This document shows positions 39,701 to 48,285 of a stretch of 64,000 bases of DNA, piece after piece. A model generated the notes under the pieces. It did not search any database. It was not told the DNA's origin and worked only from the letters and a program-made list of their open reading frames with translations. Position 1 is the stretch's first letter, and every line of letters begins with the position of its first letter. Source of the stretch: Hufsiella ginkgonis (GTDB taxonomy: Bacteria; Bacteroidota; Bacteroidia; Sphingobacteriales; Sphingobacteriaceae); assembly GCF_009834915.1 (NCBI RefSeq), contig NZ_WVHS01000004.1, positions 310,001-374,000 on the forward strand, in the 5' to 3' direction. The translations under genes and the position numbers were made by a program.

Positions 39701-41812
39701 AATCAGCGGTTAAGCGTTAATACGACCCCGCCTGGCTTAAACAACCCGTTAAAGATCGACTTCAGTAATTTCAAGATAGAAACGCTTACGTCGATCATTA
39801 AAAAAGATTCATTGCTGGTGGGCGGTACCATTAACGGGACCGCGCTGGCCAGTAACCTGCAGGCCTCGCCTACCTTCACCGCAGATATGAACGTCCGCGA
39901 TTTTAACTTCCGCGGCGATACCCTGGGAAACGTGGCCATGAAAGTAAACAACGAAAGGCCAAATGTTTTTGCGGCGAACGTAAGCATCACCGGCAATGGG
40001 AACCAGCTTTTGCTCAACGGCAATTATAACACGGGTTCCAGCAGTTTCGATATGGACCTGGATATCGCGAATCTTAACATCAAAAGTATCGAAGGGTTTA
40101 CGTTTGGCGCCATTAACAATTCGCGCGGAAGCATTAATGGCAAACTAAAGATCACCGGTACCGCTGATGCCCCAAAAATCCGCGGCGGCGTAAACTTTAA
40201 CCAGGCCGGGTTCAGGGTGGTGATGCTTAACTCCGACTTCCGCATACGCGACAACCAGGTGGCGTTCAACGAAGAGGGTATCGGGTTCAAAGACTTCACG
40301 GTGATCGACTCGGCCGGAAATACCGCTTCACTCCAGGGTACTATTTACACCAAAACCTACACAGACTACCGGTTCGACCTTGACCTGAACGCCGATAATT
40401 TCAGGGCCATCAACTCTACGGCAAAAGACAATGAACTCTATTACGGCCAGGTATACCTGAACAGCCGGCTGCATATCGGCGGTACCATAACCTCCCCTAC
40501 CGTAGACGGCAGCCTGAAAGTGAATGAAAAAACCAAGTTCACCATCGTACTGCCGCAAACCGACCCCGCTATTGAAGAGCGCGAAGGCATCGTGGAGTTC
40601 GTAGACATGGATAATCCCGACCTCGCGGCGATCCTCAGCTCGAAACTCGACTCGCTCAATCAATCGACGATCACCGGCATGGACGTGTCCATGAACCTCG
40701 AGGTGGATAAAAATGCGGAATTCAACATCATCATCGATGAGGGTAACGGCGATTTCCTGAAAGTAAGGGGCGAGGCACAGCTCAACGCAGGTATCGACCC
40801 CAGCGGGAAAATTACGCTCACCGGAACTTATAACCTCGAAGAAGGCGCTTACGAGCTTTCCTTCAACTTCCTGAAACGTCGCTTCGAGATTAAAAGAGGA
40901 AGCACCATGACCTGGACGGGCGAGCCCACCACGGCCGACGTAAACCTGACCGCCACCTACGTGGCCAACACATCTCCGCTCGACCTGGTGGACAATACGC
41001 TTGGCGATGCGCCTGCTTCGCAGCGAAATACCTACAAGCAGAAACTACCGTTCGAAGTAAATCTTACCATGAAAGGAGAACTGCTAAAGCCCGAGATCTC
41101 CTTTGATATCGTGCTTCCCGAACGGAACTATAACGTATCTTCCGAAGTGACCGGCACAGTAAACGACCGTCTTACCCAGCTGCGCCAGGAGCCTTCGGAA
41201 TTGAACAAACAAGTATTTGCGCTGCTCCTCCTTAACCGGTTCGTAGGCGAGAACCCGTTCGCCAGCAGTGCCAGCGGTGGTGGCGGTGCAGCCACGCTCG
41301 CCAGGCAAAGTGTAAGCAAGCTGCTTTCCGAGCAATTAAACAATCTTGCCGGCGACCTGATCGGCGGTGTGGAGCTTAATTTTGACCTCGAGTCGACCGA
41401 AGATTATACTACCGGCCAACTGGCAAACCGGACAGATCTGAATGTCGGTCTCTCCAAACGTTTGCTGAATGACCGCCTTAAGGTGAATATCGGCAGCAAC
41501 TTCGAGCTCGAAGGGCCAAAACAACCCGGGGCGCGCACCAGTAACCTTGCGGGCGACGTATCCGTGGAATACCAGCTTTCCAAGAATGGCCGTTACCTGC
41601 TCCGCGCCTACCAGAAAAACGAATACCAGGTGGCGCTCCAGGGCCAGGTGATAGAAACGGGGGTCGGCTTCGTGCTTACCATGGATTATAACCGGTTTAA
41701 AGAGATCTTCCAGCAACGTACGCAAGAAGACAAGCGACGCAGGCGTGCCGAACGCGACGCAAAAAAAGAAGCCAAGAAAGAGGAAAAAAAAGAAGACAAA
41801 ACAGATGAATAA
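36737..41812 (+). CDS. tamB: TamB-family translocation and assembly module protein
   Basis: About 1,691 aa. One N-terminal membrane anchor (VILWLIGIVIFLVILLFVLI), an AsmA-like start (VEINKISLNLPKLLVLEDVY), a very long repetitive beta-strand region forming the hydrophobic groove typical of bridge-like lipid-transfer proteins, and the C-terminal TamB domain (LTGTYNLEEGAYELSF, LPFEVNLTMKGELLKPEISF, FALLLLNRFVG). No ATG exists near the 5' end; TTG at 36737 fits the anchor, TTG 36707 and GTG 36767 are alternatives. It spans the envelope and works with TamL in outer-membrane protein or phospholipid transport. It overlaps tamL by 8 nt. Confidence 0.94.
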   Translation: MKKIGLISLKVILWLIGIVIFLVILLFVLIRVPAVQNFARKKAVNYLEGKIGTKVEINKISLNLPKLLVLEDVYFEDQRKDTLIAGDTLKVDISLLKLLDNKLEINEIDLRGVTANISRTADSVFNYDYIVKAFAGEQKKTPKPEDTTSTMKFSIDKINLDRIRARFKDAITANDADVYLGHFDTRVKDFDLDKMKFSIPAIRLSGLNAKILQTKPLAAAEPAAVDSAEATQPFNMDLQLGTIDLNRISVDYRNDVSAIKATIDIPKMEAETDKIDLRNQRVDLRNITLENAGILFVLGKKEQAKVVANEAAKEASSAAANWRVFADEIALTNNNIRFDNYNLPVQKRGMDFAHLDIKQLSIGLEKLVYGIDTISGTINSGSFSEKSGFSLKELKTKFFYGAKAAYLDDLYARTSRSILLNNIRLEYPSIESLTKNPGELRVDANLDGSRLGLRDVLTFMPTMATMNPFKSSPDAILNIDGKVNGLVKDLNIPSLRISGFRNTRVVASARIKGLPDMNKAYFDVKINDFTTHSADIFALAPPGTIPANIRLPESIKLKGTFKGGVTSFTTDLDLNSSFGSAKTVAFYNAKVKGSEKYKANIKLFNFNAGRLIKQDTTIGKITMVANVAGTGLDPKKLTANFDGKVIRAEYNHYGYRNLVVKGSARNGDIAATANMTDANLDFDLDMTANLSQKYPRVKLVLDLDSANLQQLHFMKDDLRFHGKLVADLATADPDYLNGTIDLTNAVIARGRERYQLDSVSVVSTATADSNTLKLRSEILSANVAGKYKLTQVGFALQDLVNRYFAIGAPPAKPYVYDPQVMTFNAKLANGPLLAKFVPDLKELATVNISGRFNSAAGELIVNASAPRVLYGTNDLNNLQFSLNTGNNALNYSASVARVATPQLQLLNTTISGKAQNNILTTDVQVKDKDKKLHYRIAGALTSSNPDFRFTLQPDGLMLNYQPWTVGSGNEIRFGGNGIEATNFVLSNANQRLSVNTTPPGLNNPLKIDFSNFKIETLTSIIKKDSLLVGGTINGTALASNLQASPTFTADMNVRDFNFRGDTLGNVAMKVNNERPNVFAANVSITGNGNQLLLNGNYNTGSSSFDMDLDIANLNIKSIEGFTFGAINNSRGSINGKLKITGTADAPKIRGGVNFNQAGFRVVMLNSDFRIRDNQVAFNEEGIGFKDFTVIDSAGNTASLQGTIYTKTYTDYRFDLDLNADNFRAINSTAKDNELYYGQVYLNSRLHIGGTITSPTVDGSLKVNEKTKFTIVLPQTDPAIEEREGIVEFVDMDNPDLAAILSSKLDSLNQSTITGMDVSMNLEVDKNAEFNIIIDEGNGDFLKVRGEAQLNAGIDPSGKITLTGTYNLEEGAYELSFNFLKRRFEIKRGSTMTWTGEPTTADVNLTATYVANTSPLDLVDNTLGDAPASQRNTYKQKLPFEVNLTMKGELLKPEISFDIVLPERNYNVSSEVTGTVNDRLTQLRQEPSELNKQVFALLLLNRFVGENPFASSASGGGGAATLARQSVSKLLSEQLNNLAGDLIGGVELNFDLESTEDYTTGQLANRTDLNVGLSKRLLNDRLKVNIGSNFELEGPKQPGARTSNLAGDVSVEYQLSKNGRYLLRAYQKNEYQVALQGQVIETGVGFVLTMDYNRFKEIFQQRTQEDKRRRRAERDAKKEAKKEEKKEDKTDE

Positions 41813-44078
41813 GATCTCGGCATACTGGCTTTTATTGGTAGCGGGACTCATACTTTCCGCTTGCAGCACCACGAAGTATGTACCTGAAAACGACCGGCTT
41901 TATTTAGGCGGAACCGTGAAAGTGAAGGATAAAGACGTTAAAAAACAGGAACGGAAACTACTGGAAGCCGACCTTAATACGCTGTTACGTCCCCGCCCTA
42001 ATAGCTCCATACTTGGGATCCGGTTCAAACTGATGATCTACGGTTTACGCAGCAAATCAGGGAAGGGGCTGGGAAGCTGGCTTGCACGCAAATTCGGAGA
42101 GCCGCCGGTGCTCTTTAGTACCGTAAAAGTGGATTATAACCAAAAGCTCGTTTCAAACAGGCTGGAAAACCGCGGGTACTTCCGCGCCACTGATACCACC
42201 GATACCATTTTTAAAGGCGCAAAAAAGGTAAAGCTCGAGTACCATGCCTTCCCTGGCCCGCAGTATATGATCAACTCCGTGAAGTTCACCACAGACAGTT
42301 CCGACCTGGGTAAAGCGGTGAGTGCGACCGCGGCAGCCAGCTTCCTCAAAGTTGGCGACGCTTACAACCTCGATGTCGTTAAATCTGAACGTGAGCGCAT
42401 CGACGGCCACTTAAAAGAACAAGGTTTCTATTTCTTTAGTCCCGAAGACCTCATCGTACAGGTAGACAGCACCAACAACGAGCATAAAGTAGATATGTAT
42501 GTGAATATTAAACGCACCACATCCGAGAAAGCGCGCGATATTTACTCCATAAATAACATCTACATTTACCCCAACTACCGGCTGCGCGATACCACCGCCA
42601 CCTCCCGGAAAACCATGACCTTTTACGACGATTTCTACGTGATCGACCCGCGGAAAACCTTTAAACCACAGATCTTTAGCCGCACCATGTTTTTCCGCAA
42701 AGGCGATGTGTATAACCGCATAGACCATAACCTGTCGCTGAACCGCCTGGTAAACCTCGGGACTTTTAAATTCGTAAAGAACCGCTTCGAGGAAGCCGAC
42801 AGCGCAGGGAAACCGATGCTCGATGTTTACTACCAGCTCACCCCTTACCAGCGAAAATCGATCAGGGCGGAAGTTACCGGGCGTACCAATTCGGCGAACT
42901 TTACGGGCTCCGAGTTTACCCTCAGCTGGCGGAACCGCAACGCCTTTAAAGGCGCGGAACTGCTTACCTTTTCAACGTATATTTCTACCGACGTACAGGT
43001 TTCGTCTGCCAGCAAAAGCTTTAATAATATTTACCGCTACGGTGCGGAAGCCACGCTTTCTATCCCGAAATTTATCGTGCCATTTAAAGTGAGATCTAAC
43101 AGCGCTTATATCCCGAGAACGAAGATCTCCCTGGGTTACGATTTCCTGAACAGGCCCGACAGCTACACGCTTACCTCCTTACGCTCCTCCTTCGGTTATA
43201 CCTGGAAAGAAAATGTGCGTAAAGAACACCAATTAAGCGTGCTGGCATTGAATTATCTACAACCGTCGAAGGTTACCCCTTATTACGATTCCGTGTCGAA
43301 CGTAAACCCCACGCTCAAGCATACCATCGAGAAGCAATTCACCATCGGCCCGATCTATAATTACAACTACACCAACACCAACGAAACCTTTAAAAAGAAC
43401 ACTTTTTACTTTAACGGTAACATAGATATCTCGGGAAATATCCCGGGACTGACCTCTGTCATTTCGACCCCGTTCTCCAAATACATCCGGGTAGAGGGCG
43501 ATTTCAGGCATTACCGCAAGCTCGGGTTAAATTCCACGCTGGCCAGCAGGATCATTGCCGGGTACGGGTACTCGTACGCCAGCTCCACATCTATGCCGTA
43601 CGTAAAACAGTTTTTTATCGGCGGGACCAACAGCTTACGCGGGTTCAGGGCACGCACTCTCGGTCCGGGTACCTATCGCGATCCCAGCATAGGTACCAAC
43701 ACCGTCACCGCCGATCAGTCCGGCGATATCAAGCTGGAAATGAACACGGAATTTCGTCCCACGCTGGCCGGTATCGTAAAGGGAGCGCTCTTTATTGATG
43801 CTGGAAATATCTGGCTCCAGAATGCCGAGACCGGTGCACTGGCGCGTCCGGGAGTGAAATTCAGCAAGGACTTCCTGAACGAACTGGCTATGGATGCTGG
43901 TTTCGGTCTTCGGTTCGATCTCTCTTTCCTCATCCTGCGTACGGATCTTGCCTTCCCTATCCGCAAGCCATGGCTGCCGAAGGGCGACCGCTGGGTACTT
44001 AGCGATGTCAATTTCGGAGATAAAGCCTGGCGGAAAGATAATTTGATCTTTAACCTGGCGATCGGGTATCCGTTCTAG
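41805..44078 (+). CDS. tamL: TamL: BamA/TamA-family outer-membrane lipoprotein
   Basis: 757 aa from ATG 41805; the open frame extends upstream as a Lys/Arg-rich stretch that is tamB read in another frame. The signal peptide ends in the lipobox LSACS, so this is the lipidated, Bacteroidota form of TamA (TamL). POTRA-like domains follow (about 30-340), then a 16-strand barrel with FFIGGTNSLRGFRARTLGPG, the conserved VRGF/Y-like motif of the Omp85 superfamily, and a C-terminal phenylalanine (IGYPF) as in the beta-signal. Partner of tamB, with which it overlaps. Confidence 0.93.
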   Translation: MNKISAYWLLLVAGLILSACSTTKYVPENDRLYLGGTVKVKDKDVKKQERKLLEADLNTLLRPRPNSSILGIRFKLMIYGLRSKSGKGLGSWLARKFGEPPVLFSTVKVDYNQKLVSNRLENRGYFRATDTTDTIFKGAKKVKLEYHAFPGPQYMINSVKFTTDSSDLGKAVSATAAASFLKVGDAYNLDVVKSERERIDGHLKEQGFYFFSPEDLIVQVDSTNNEHKVDMYVNIKRTTSEKARDIYSINNIYIYPNYRLRDTTATSRKTMTFYDDFYVIDPRKTFKPQIFSRTMFFRKGDVYNRIDHNLSLNRLVNLGTFKFVKNRFEEADSAGKPMLDVYYQLTPYQRKSIRAEVTGRTNSANFTGSEFTLSWRNRNAFKGAELLTFSTYISTDVQVSSASKSFNNIYRYGAEATLSIPKFIVPFKVRSNSAYIPRTKISLGYDFLNRPDSYTLTSLRSSFGYTWKENVRKEHQLSVLALNYLQPSKVTPYYDSVSNVNPTLKHTIEKQFTIGPIYNYNYTNTNETFKKNTFYFNGNIDISGNIPGLTSVISTPFSKYIRVEGDFRHYRKLGLNSTLASRIIAGYGYSYASSTSMPYVKQFFIGGTNSLRGFRARTLGPGTYRDPSIGTNTVTADQSGDIKLEMNTEFRPTLAGIVKGALFIDAGNIWLQNAETGALARPGVKFSKDFLNELAMDAGFGLRFDLSFLILRTDLAFPIRKPWLPKGDRWVLSDVNFGDKAWRKDNLIFNLAIGYPF

Positions 44079-44187
44079 TCGTCGGCCTTGCACCGGCAGA
44101 CAAACCGAACATAACCGGATACCAGGACAGGATCGTTCCGGTACCGGCAACCGTAGAAATTAACACCACGCTCCCGTTTGGCCCAGG

Positions 44188-44658
44188 CTATTCGGTACGA
44201 TCGCCATAAGCAGGCTGATTGGCCTTACTAAAAAACTCGTAAGCGAGCACGAAGCTAATCCCAAAGAAAACATAGGTCAATACGGACTTCAGCTTGCTGT
44301 ACTCGCCATTGTAAAGGCTCCAGTCGTCTTTAAAAAAATAGTTCCTCATAAGCATGCAAACGGCCAGGCTGTAAAGCAGTTTAAGCGCAAGTAAAGATAA
44401 AGCCGGCTTTTTCCTGAAAAGAAAAAAATACCCTGCAATAAAAGGAAGAAAAATCCAGATCCTGAATACGAGAAAATCCATGGTATAAATCAGGATGTAT
44501 AATGGCTGGGTAATGGCATAGGTGAAATTAAAAATGCAATCCAGCAGGTAATTAAAAATGCCGGAAGCCAAGCATACCATTAAGGTAATGCCTGGAAAAG
44601 TAAAAGCTAAGTTATACCAGTGTCTATTGGCAGGTGTTCCCATAGTTATATTTTTCAT
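44188..44658 (-). CDS. Membrane protein, candidate immunity protein
   Basis: 156 aa with four or five hydrophobic helices (about 16-38, 45-62, 64-81, 86-103, 122-142) and few charged residues; tail KANQPAYGDRTE. No recognised domain. The ATG overlaps the stop of the Gly-linker lipoprotein gene (ATGA), so the two are made together. A hand count over 44281-44580 gives 39% GC against 52-55% in lines of pheS and mdh. Size, position and composition fit an immunity protein protecting the membrane or periplasm, but this is inferred from context only. Confidence 0.65.
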   Translation of the reverse strand: MKNITMGTPANRHWYNLAFTFPGITLMVCLASGIFNYLLDCIFNFTYAITQPLYILIYTMDFLVFRIWIFLPFIAGYFFLFRKKPALSLLALKLLYSLAVCMLMRNYFFKDDWSLYNGEYSKLKSVLTYVFFGISFVLAYEFFSKANQPAYGDRTE

Positions 44659-46538
44659 ATACAGCCTCCTGCAGCTTTTAGTTGCTGTAACGTCATTTTG
44701 CCGTCAAGATAGTTCTTTACCAGGTTATAATTCGGTCGTTCTTTTACTGCATTGCCAACCGTTGCGGTTCCTCCGTGGCTATTCACGAATTGGGCCACCT
44801 TATTCTGGTAACTTGTCCAGAGCGCGTCTGCTCCTGCAAACGGGATGCCCCCAAGATACTGCGCAAATTCATGCCGGCCGGTGGTAAGACGATCGACACC
44901 TGTAACATAGAACGTATACCCGCCATTCGGATTGGCGGTAAAACCCCAGCTGCGGTTACCGCTTACCGGGTGTGCACCGTCTACCGGCGTTTTAATGGTA
45001 GCTACTGTCCAGTGACTCGCATCGCTTTCCACCGTAATTACGGATCCGTCATCAGCCATATCCAAGTGCAGGATACTGCCAAGCGGGTTGTTCGAATTCC
45101 ACCGCTGACTGTCATTTACCTGGTCACCAGGGTCGTTATATGGATAGAACTGCGCGATGGACGGGTCGATAAAGCTATTTAGATTATGCCGGATATAATC
45201 AAGGAACTGTGCAGCACTCGCATTATTGCCGTTAATTTGCGGTAGTTGTGGTATATTGATCTCAAATCTATCCATATTGATGCGATAACCGGCGGCATTC
45301 TGGATCTTATGCGTAAAATAGGGATCAGAAAACAGGGTAAAATCATTTGAATTACTATTCAGGCTTCCGATCCGGTCCAGGACCGACTGGGGAGGCTTAA
45401 GCGATGCCAGGTCCTGGAAAGCCGCCAGCACCGCACATTTGATCAGGTAATCGGGGTTAGCGTCCAGTTCGTCCATCAGGTCGTTAAGCCGTTGCTCGTA
45501 GGCGGCGCCATTGTCACCATCCCCGTTCTCACAAGGTGGCGCCTGAGAAAACCTGTCGGCAGAAACACCCTGGGCACCATAACAAGGGTCCGAGGGCCCA
45601 TCGTTACCACCGCCATATCCGCCGCCGCCACCACCGCCATCACCACCCGATCCGCCCCCGTAACCGCCGCCTCCATAACCGCCGTCTCCGCCACCGCCAC
45701 CGCTGTCTCCGCCGCCGCCGCCGCCACCACCACCGCAATCATAAATATCAAATTGCCAGATCTCGTCAATTACAATCGGGCAGTCGCTTTTCACATTCGC
45801 TATCTGGTTACCGCCGCCTCCGCCACAGTCTTCATGCCAGAATATTACATAGATCGTTTCGCATGGTTCTGCCAGGCTCACGCGGTTCTCAACGCCACTA
45901 ATCTTAAACCTGGTCTTTCCGTCGCTCGTAACCCGGATCCGCCCTACGGGCTTTCCCTTTACATATTTAAACCCGTTTAAAAACGTTCCCTCCATCGTGT
46001 GATAAAGGACCATACCGTTGAAATTGTCTTTTTTCCTTAACAGGCTCACATCGCTAAACGAATTTTTGGTCTTGATACCGTCGTCCGCGATGACGGTCAT
46101 CAACACACTACGGGTCCTGTTACCTTTTTTAATAATTAGAAGCTTGGTAAAACCGTTTTGATAAATGCTTGCAGGAGCCCCTTTTTGCTTTGCGTCAAAT
46201 CTTTGAGGCTGTGGCTCGTCCAATGGAATTTCCACAACCGTACTATCGCCTTGGAAATACGTTTTACCACCGTCCCACCTAAGCTTATAGGCCTTCTTTT
46301 TGTATTGTTTCGCGCTTACCTGCCCGGATGGATCATAAACGTTCAACCGGTTAGTGACCAGTGAATCGGCCGGGTAATTGCTTTGATACCAGGATTTAAT
46401 GCCCGGTGGCACAAAATCGACCGATTGCACCGTCAGTTCCGGTCGCAACCTGAGCTCCTTTTTACAGGCGCTTACTACCAACAACATCATTAAAAAAAGC
46501 GAAAAGGCGCTCCACCGCAGAAATAGGCGTTGTTTCAT
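44655..46538 (-). CDS. Gly-linker lipoprotein with effector-like C-terminal domain
   Basis: 627 aa. Lipobox VVSAC (Cys25) followed by KKE, somewhat like the Bacteroidota surface-export signal. Residues 30-268 form an N-terminal domain with Cys pairs (WHEDC, SDCPIVIDEIWQFDIYDC). Residues 269-312 are nearly pure Gly with Asp/Tyr/Ser. The C-terminal part has a helical segment (345-395) and a conserved-looking domain (about 480-615) with ASHWTVATIKTPVDGAHPVS, YTFYVTGVDRLT, ADALWTSYQNKVAQFVNSHG and a final Cys. This layout is that of polymorphic exported toxins with a spacer. Tightly coupled to a membrane protein gene. The enzymatic activity is not evident. Confidence 0.75.
   Translation of the reverse strand: MKQRLFLRWSAFSLFLMMLLVVSACKKELRLRPELTVQSVDFVPPGIKSWYQSNYPADSLVTNRLNVYDPSGQVSAKQYKKKAYKLRWDGGKTYFQGDSTVVEIPLDEPQPQRFDAKQKGAPASIYQNGFTKLLIIKKGNRTRSVLMTVIADDGIKTKNSFSDVSLLRKKDNFNGMVLYHTMEGTFLNGFKYVKGKPVGRIRVTSDGKTRFKISGVENRVSLAEPCETIYVIFWHEDCGGGGGNQIANVKSDCPIVIDEIWQFDIYDCGGGGGGGGGDSGGGGGDGGYGGGGYGGGSGGDGGGGGGGYGGGNDGPSDPCYGAQGVSADRFSQAPPCENGDGDNGAAYEQRLNDLMDELDANPDYLIKCAVLAAFQDLASLKPPQSVLDRIGSLNSNSNDFTLFSDPYFTHKIQNAAGYRINMDRFEINIPQLPQINGNNASAAQFLDYIRHNLNSFIDPSIAQFYPYNDPGDQVNDSQRWNSNNPLGSILHLDMADDGSVITVESDASHWTVATIKTPVDGAHPVSGNRSWGFTANPNGGYTFYVTGVDRLTTGRHEFAQYLGGIPFAGADALWTSYQNKVAQFVNSHGGTATVGNAVKERPNYNLVKNYLDGKMTLQQLKAAGGCI
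45592..45736. repeat. Low-complexity Gly-codon tract
   Basis: Runs of ccg/cca triplets on the plus strand (Gly codons on the minus strand) inside the 627-aa lipoprotein gene, corresponding to residues 269-312. Such tracts can vary in length by slippage in multiples of three. Confidence 0.85.
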
Positions 46539-46608
46539 AAATAATAGATAATAGATTTATTAGTCTGTAACAGTGAGAGCGATTTAGAATACGCAAGACA
46601 AACTTCCT

Positions 46609-46639
46609 TAAAGATAAACTTCCGCAAACAAAAATCAAA
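46609..46639 (-). promoter_or_regulatory. Promoter of the Gly-linker lipoprotein gene
   Basis: Minus strand: TTTG (46639-46636), 19 nt, TATCTTTA (46616-46609). The leader to the ATG at 46538 is about 65 nt. The flanking DNA (46539-46680) is clearly AT-rich. Together with the mdh promoter this accounts for the 249-bp gap. Confidence 0.55.
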
Positions 46640-46732
46640 AAAGATCAATTTTTATTTGAATGTCATTATAACAGGCCTTACACGCCTCGCGGCCACCGGC
46701 TAACTATGCATATACATATTACATATCACGCC

Positions 46733-46762
46733 TTGTTCGTTACCAATTTTTCTTAATTTCGG
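46733..46762 (+). promoter_or_regulatory. Promoter of mdh
   Basis: TTG (46733-46735), 18 nt, TAATTTCGG (46754-46762); leader of about 22 nt to the ATG at 46788. Confidence 0.6.
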
Positions 46763-46787
46763 CCAACGCAATTAAAACTTAAATACC

Positions 46788-47726
46788 ATGAAGATAACCG
46801 TAGTTGGCGCAGGCGCAGTAGGCGCTACCTGTGTGGACAACATCGCCCGCAAAGAGCTTGCAGAAGAATTGATCATGCTCGACATCAGGGAAGGTTTTGC
46901 AGAAGGCAAGGCCATTGACATGATGCAGACCTCGGCCCTGCTGGGTTTCGACACCAAGATTAAAGGGGTTACCAATGATTACGCAGCCACCGCTGATTCT
47001 GAAGTGGTGATCATTACCTCCGGTTTGCCGCGTAAACCGGGTATGACCCGCGAAGAGCTGATCGGCACCAACGCCGGCATTGTAAAACAGGTGACCGAAA
47101 ACCTCCTGAAGTATTCTCCCAATACCATTATCATCGTGGTATCGAACCCCATGGACACCATGAACTACCTCACGCTGAAAACTTCCGGCCTGCCAAAGAA
47201 CAGGATCCTTGGCATGGGAGGCGCACTGGATTCGGCACGTTTCAAATATTACCTGAGCCAGGAGCTAGGTTGTTCACCTGCCGACCTCAACGCGGTAGTG
47301 ATCGGCGGACATGGCGATACCACCATGATCCCGCTCATTAACCACGCTACCTGGAACAGCATCCCGGTTACCCAGCTACTGAGCAAAGAGCAGCAGGATA
47401 AGATCGTTGCCGCAACCATGGTGGGTGGCGCAACGTTAACCAAGCTCATCGGTACCTCTGCCTGGTACGCACCGGGTGCCGGAACCGCCGCAATGGTTGA
47501 AAGCATCGTGCGCGACGAGAAAAAGCTTATTTCCTGCGGTGTGGCGCTCGACGGCGAATACGGGCAGTCAGACATTTCCCTGGTAGTGCCTGTGATCCTC
47601 GGCAAAAATGGCTGGGAACAGATCCTTAATTTCAAGCTTACTGAAGAAGAACAAGCATCATTTAACAAAAGTGCAGACGCGGTACGTTCTATGAACCAGG
47701 TACTTGCCGATTCAAATTTCTTGTAG
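46788..47726 (+). CDS. mdh: Malate dehydrogenase
   Basis: 312 aa, NAD-dependent, LDH-like type. NAD site VGAGAVGATCVDNI, substrate loop SGLPRKPGMTR with the malate-specific arginines, VSNPMDTMNYL, and the catalytic His175 in GGHGDTTMIPL. Interconverts malate and oxaloacetate in the TCA cycle. Monocistronic, with a promoter and a downstream hairpin repeat. Confidence 0.97.
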   Translation: MKITVVGAGAVGATCVDNIARKELAEELIMLDIREGFAEGKAIDMMQTSALLGFDTKIKGVTNDYAATADSEVVIITSGLPRKPGMTREELIGTNAGIVKQVTENLLKYSPNTIIIVVSNPMDTMNYLTLKTSGLPKNRILGMGGALDSARFKYYLSQELGCSPADLNAVVIGGHGDTTMIPLINHATWNSIPVTQLLSKEQQDKIVAATMVGGATLTKLIGTSAWYAPGAGTAAMVESIVRDEKKLISCGVALDGEYGQSDISLVVPVILGKNGWEQILNFKLTEEEQASFNKSADAVRSMNQVLADSNFL

Positions 47727-47731
47727 TTGTA

Positions 47732-47805
47732 GTAATCAGTTGTCAGGGATCAGTTGTCAGTTCCGGTAAACGCTTTATAGAAACTGATTACTGACAACTG
47801 ATCAC
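47732..47805. repeat. Intergenic hairpin repeat, CAGTTGTCAG family
   Basis: Left arm aatcagttgtcag, ggatcagttgtcagtt; right arm aactgattactgacaactgatc. The arms pair over at least 14 nt (gatcagttgtcagt), and each contains a tandem copy. Same family as 987-1077. It sits between mdh and the protease gene. Confidence 0.65.
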
Positions 47806-47813
47806 CACCCACC

Positions 47814-48239
47814 ATGCGCGTTCCCCTGGAAATTCTTAACCTCAACAACGATGGCTTTCACCTGCTGGTAGACGTGGTTGTTTTCGGGGCATCTTTCAAA
47901 GCCGTGGTCGATACGGGGGCCTCCCGTACGGTGTTCGATAAAACCCTCATTACCGGCTTACTGGGCGGGAACGATATCCTGGTAACCACCGACAAGCTCT
48001 CGGCCGGCCTTGGCACTACCTCTATGGAAAGCTTCCAGCTTATCGTACCCGAGGTCAGGATCGGTAAGTTTCGTATCCACGAACTGGAAGCGGCGGTGCT
48101 GGATCTTTCTTCCATTAACCAGGCCTACGCAAATCTCCGCATCGGCCCGGTGATCGGGGTAATTGGCGGAGATATCCTCATGACCTACCGCGCGGTGATC
48201 GACTATGGCAAATCGCAACTGAAATTTTCCCGCGATTGA
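47814..48239 (+). CDS. Retropepsin-like aspartic protease
   Basis: 141 aa, clan AA fold. The catalytic motif is AVVDTGASRTVFDKTLI (Asp33-Thr-Gly), the flap region follows, and the second hydrophobic-Gly element is PVIGVIGGDILMTYRAVIDY. One active-site motif per chain implies a homodimer, as in retroviral proteases. No signal peptide, so cytosolic. Substrate unknown. Single gene after mdh. Confidence 0.88.
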   Translation: MRVPLEILNLNNDGFHLLVDVVVFGASFKAVVDTGASRTVFDKTLITGLLGGNDILVTTDKLSAGLGTTSMESFQLIVPEVRIGKFRIHELEAAVLDLSSINQAYANLRIGPVIGVIGGDILMTYRAVIDYGKSQLKFSRD

Positions 48240-48285
48240 TTGTTTATTGGTTCTGAATCACTATTTTGAGTAAAATTTCGATCTT

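Noticed and set aside
41745-41804. Lys/Arg-rich N-terminal extension of tamL
   Set aside because: It is the Lys/Glu-rich tail of tamB read in another frame; the lipoprotein signal peptide begins at ATG 41805.
44079-44187. Open frame running past the tamL stop (reading LAPADKPNITGYQDRIVPVP)
   Set aside because: TamL already ends with a canonical terminal Phe; the extra frame has no start, no family match and overlaps the next gene's 3' region.
45536-45901. His/Arg-rich ORF on the plus strand
   Set aside because: It is the antisense of the Gly-codon tract and its flanks in the 627-aa lipoprotein gene; the composition is an artefact.
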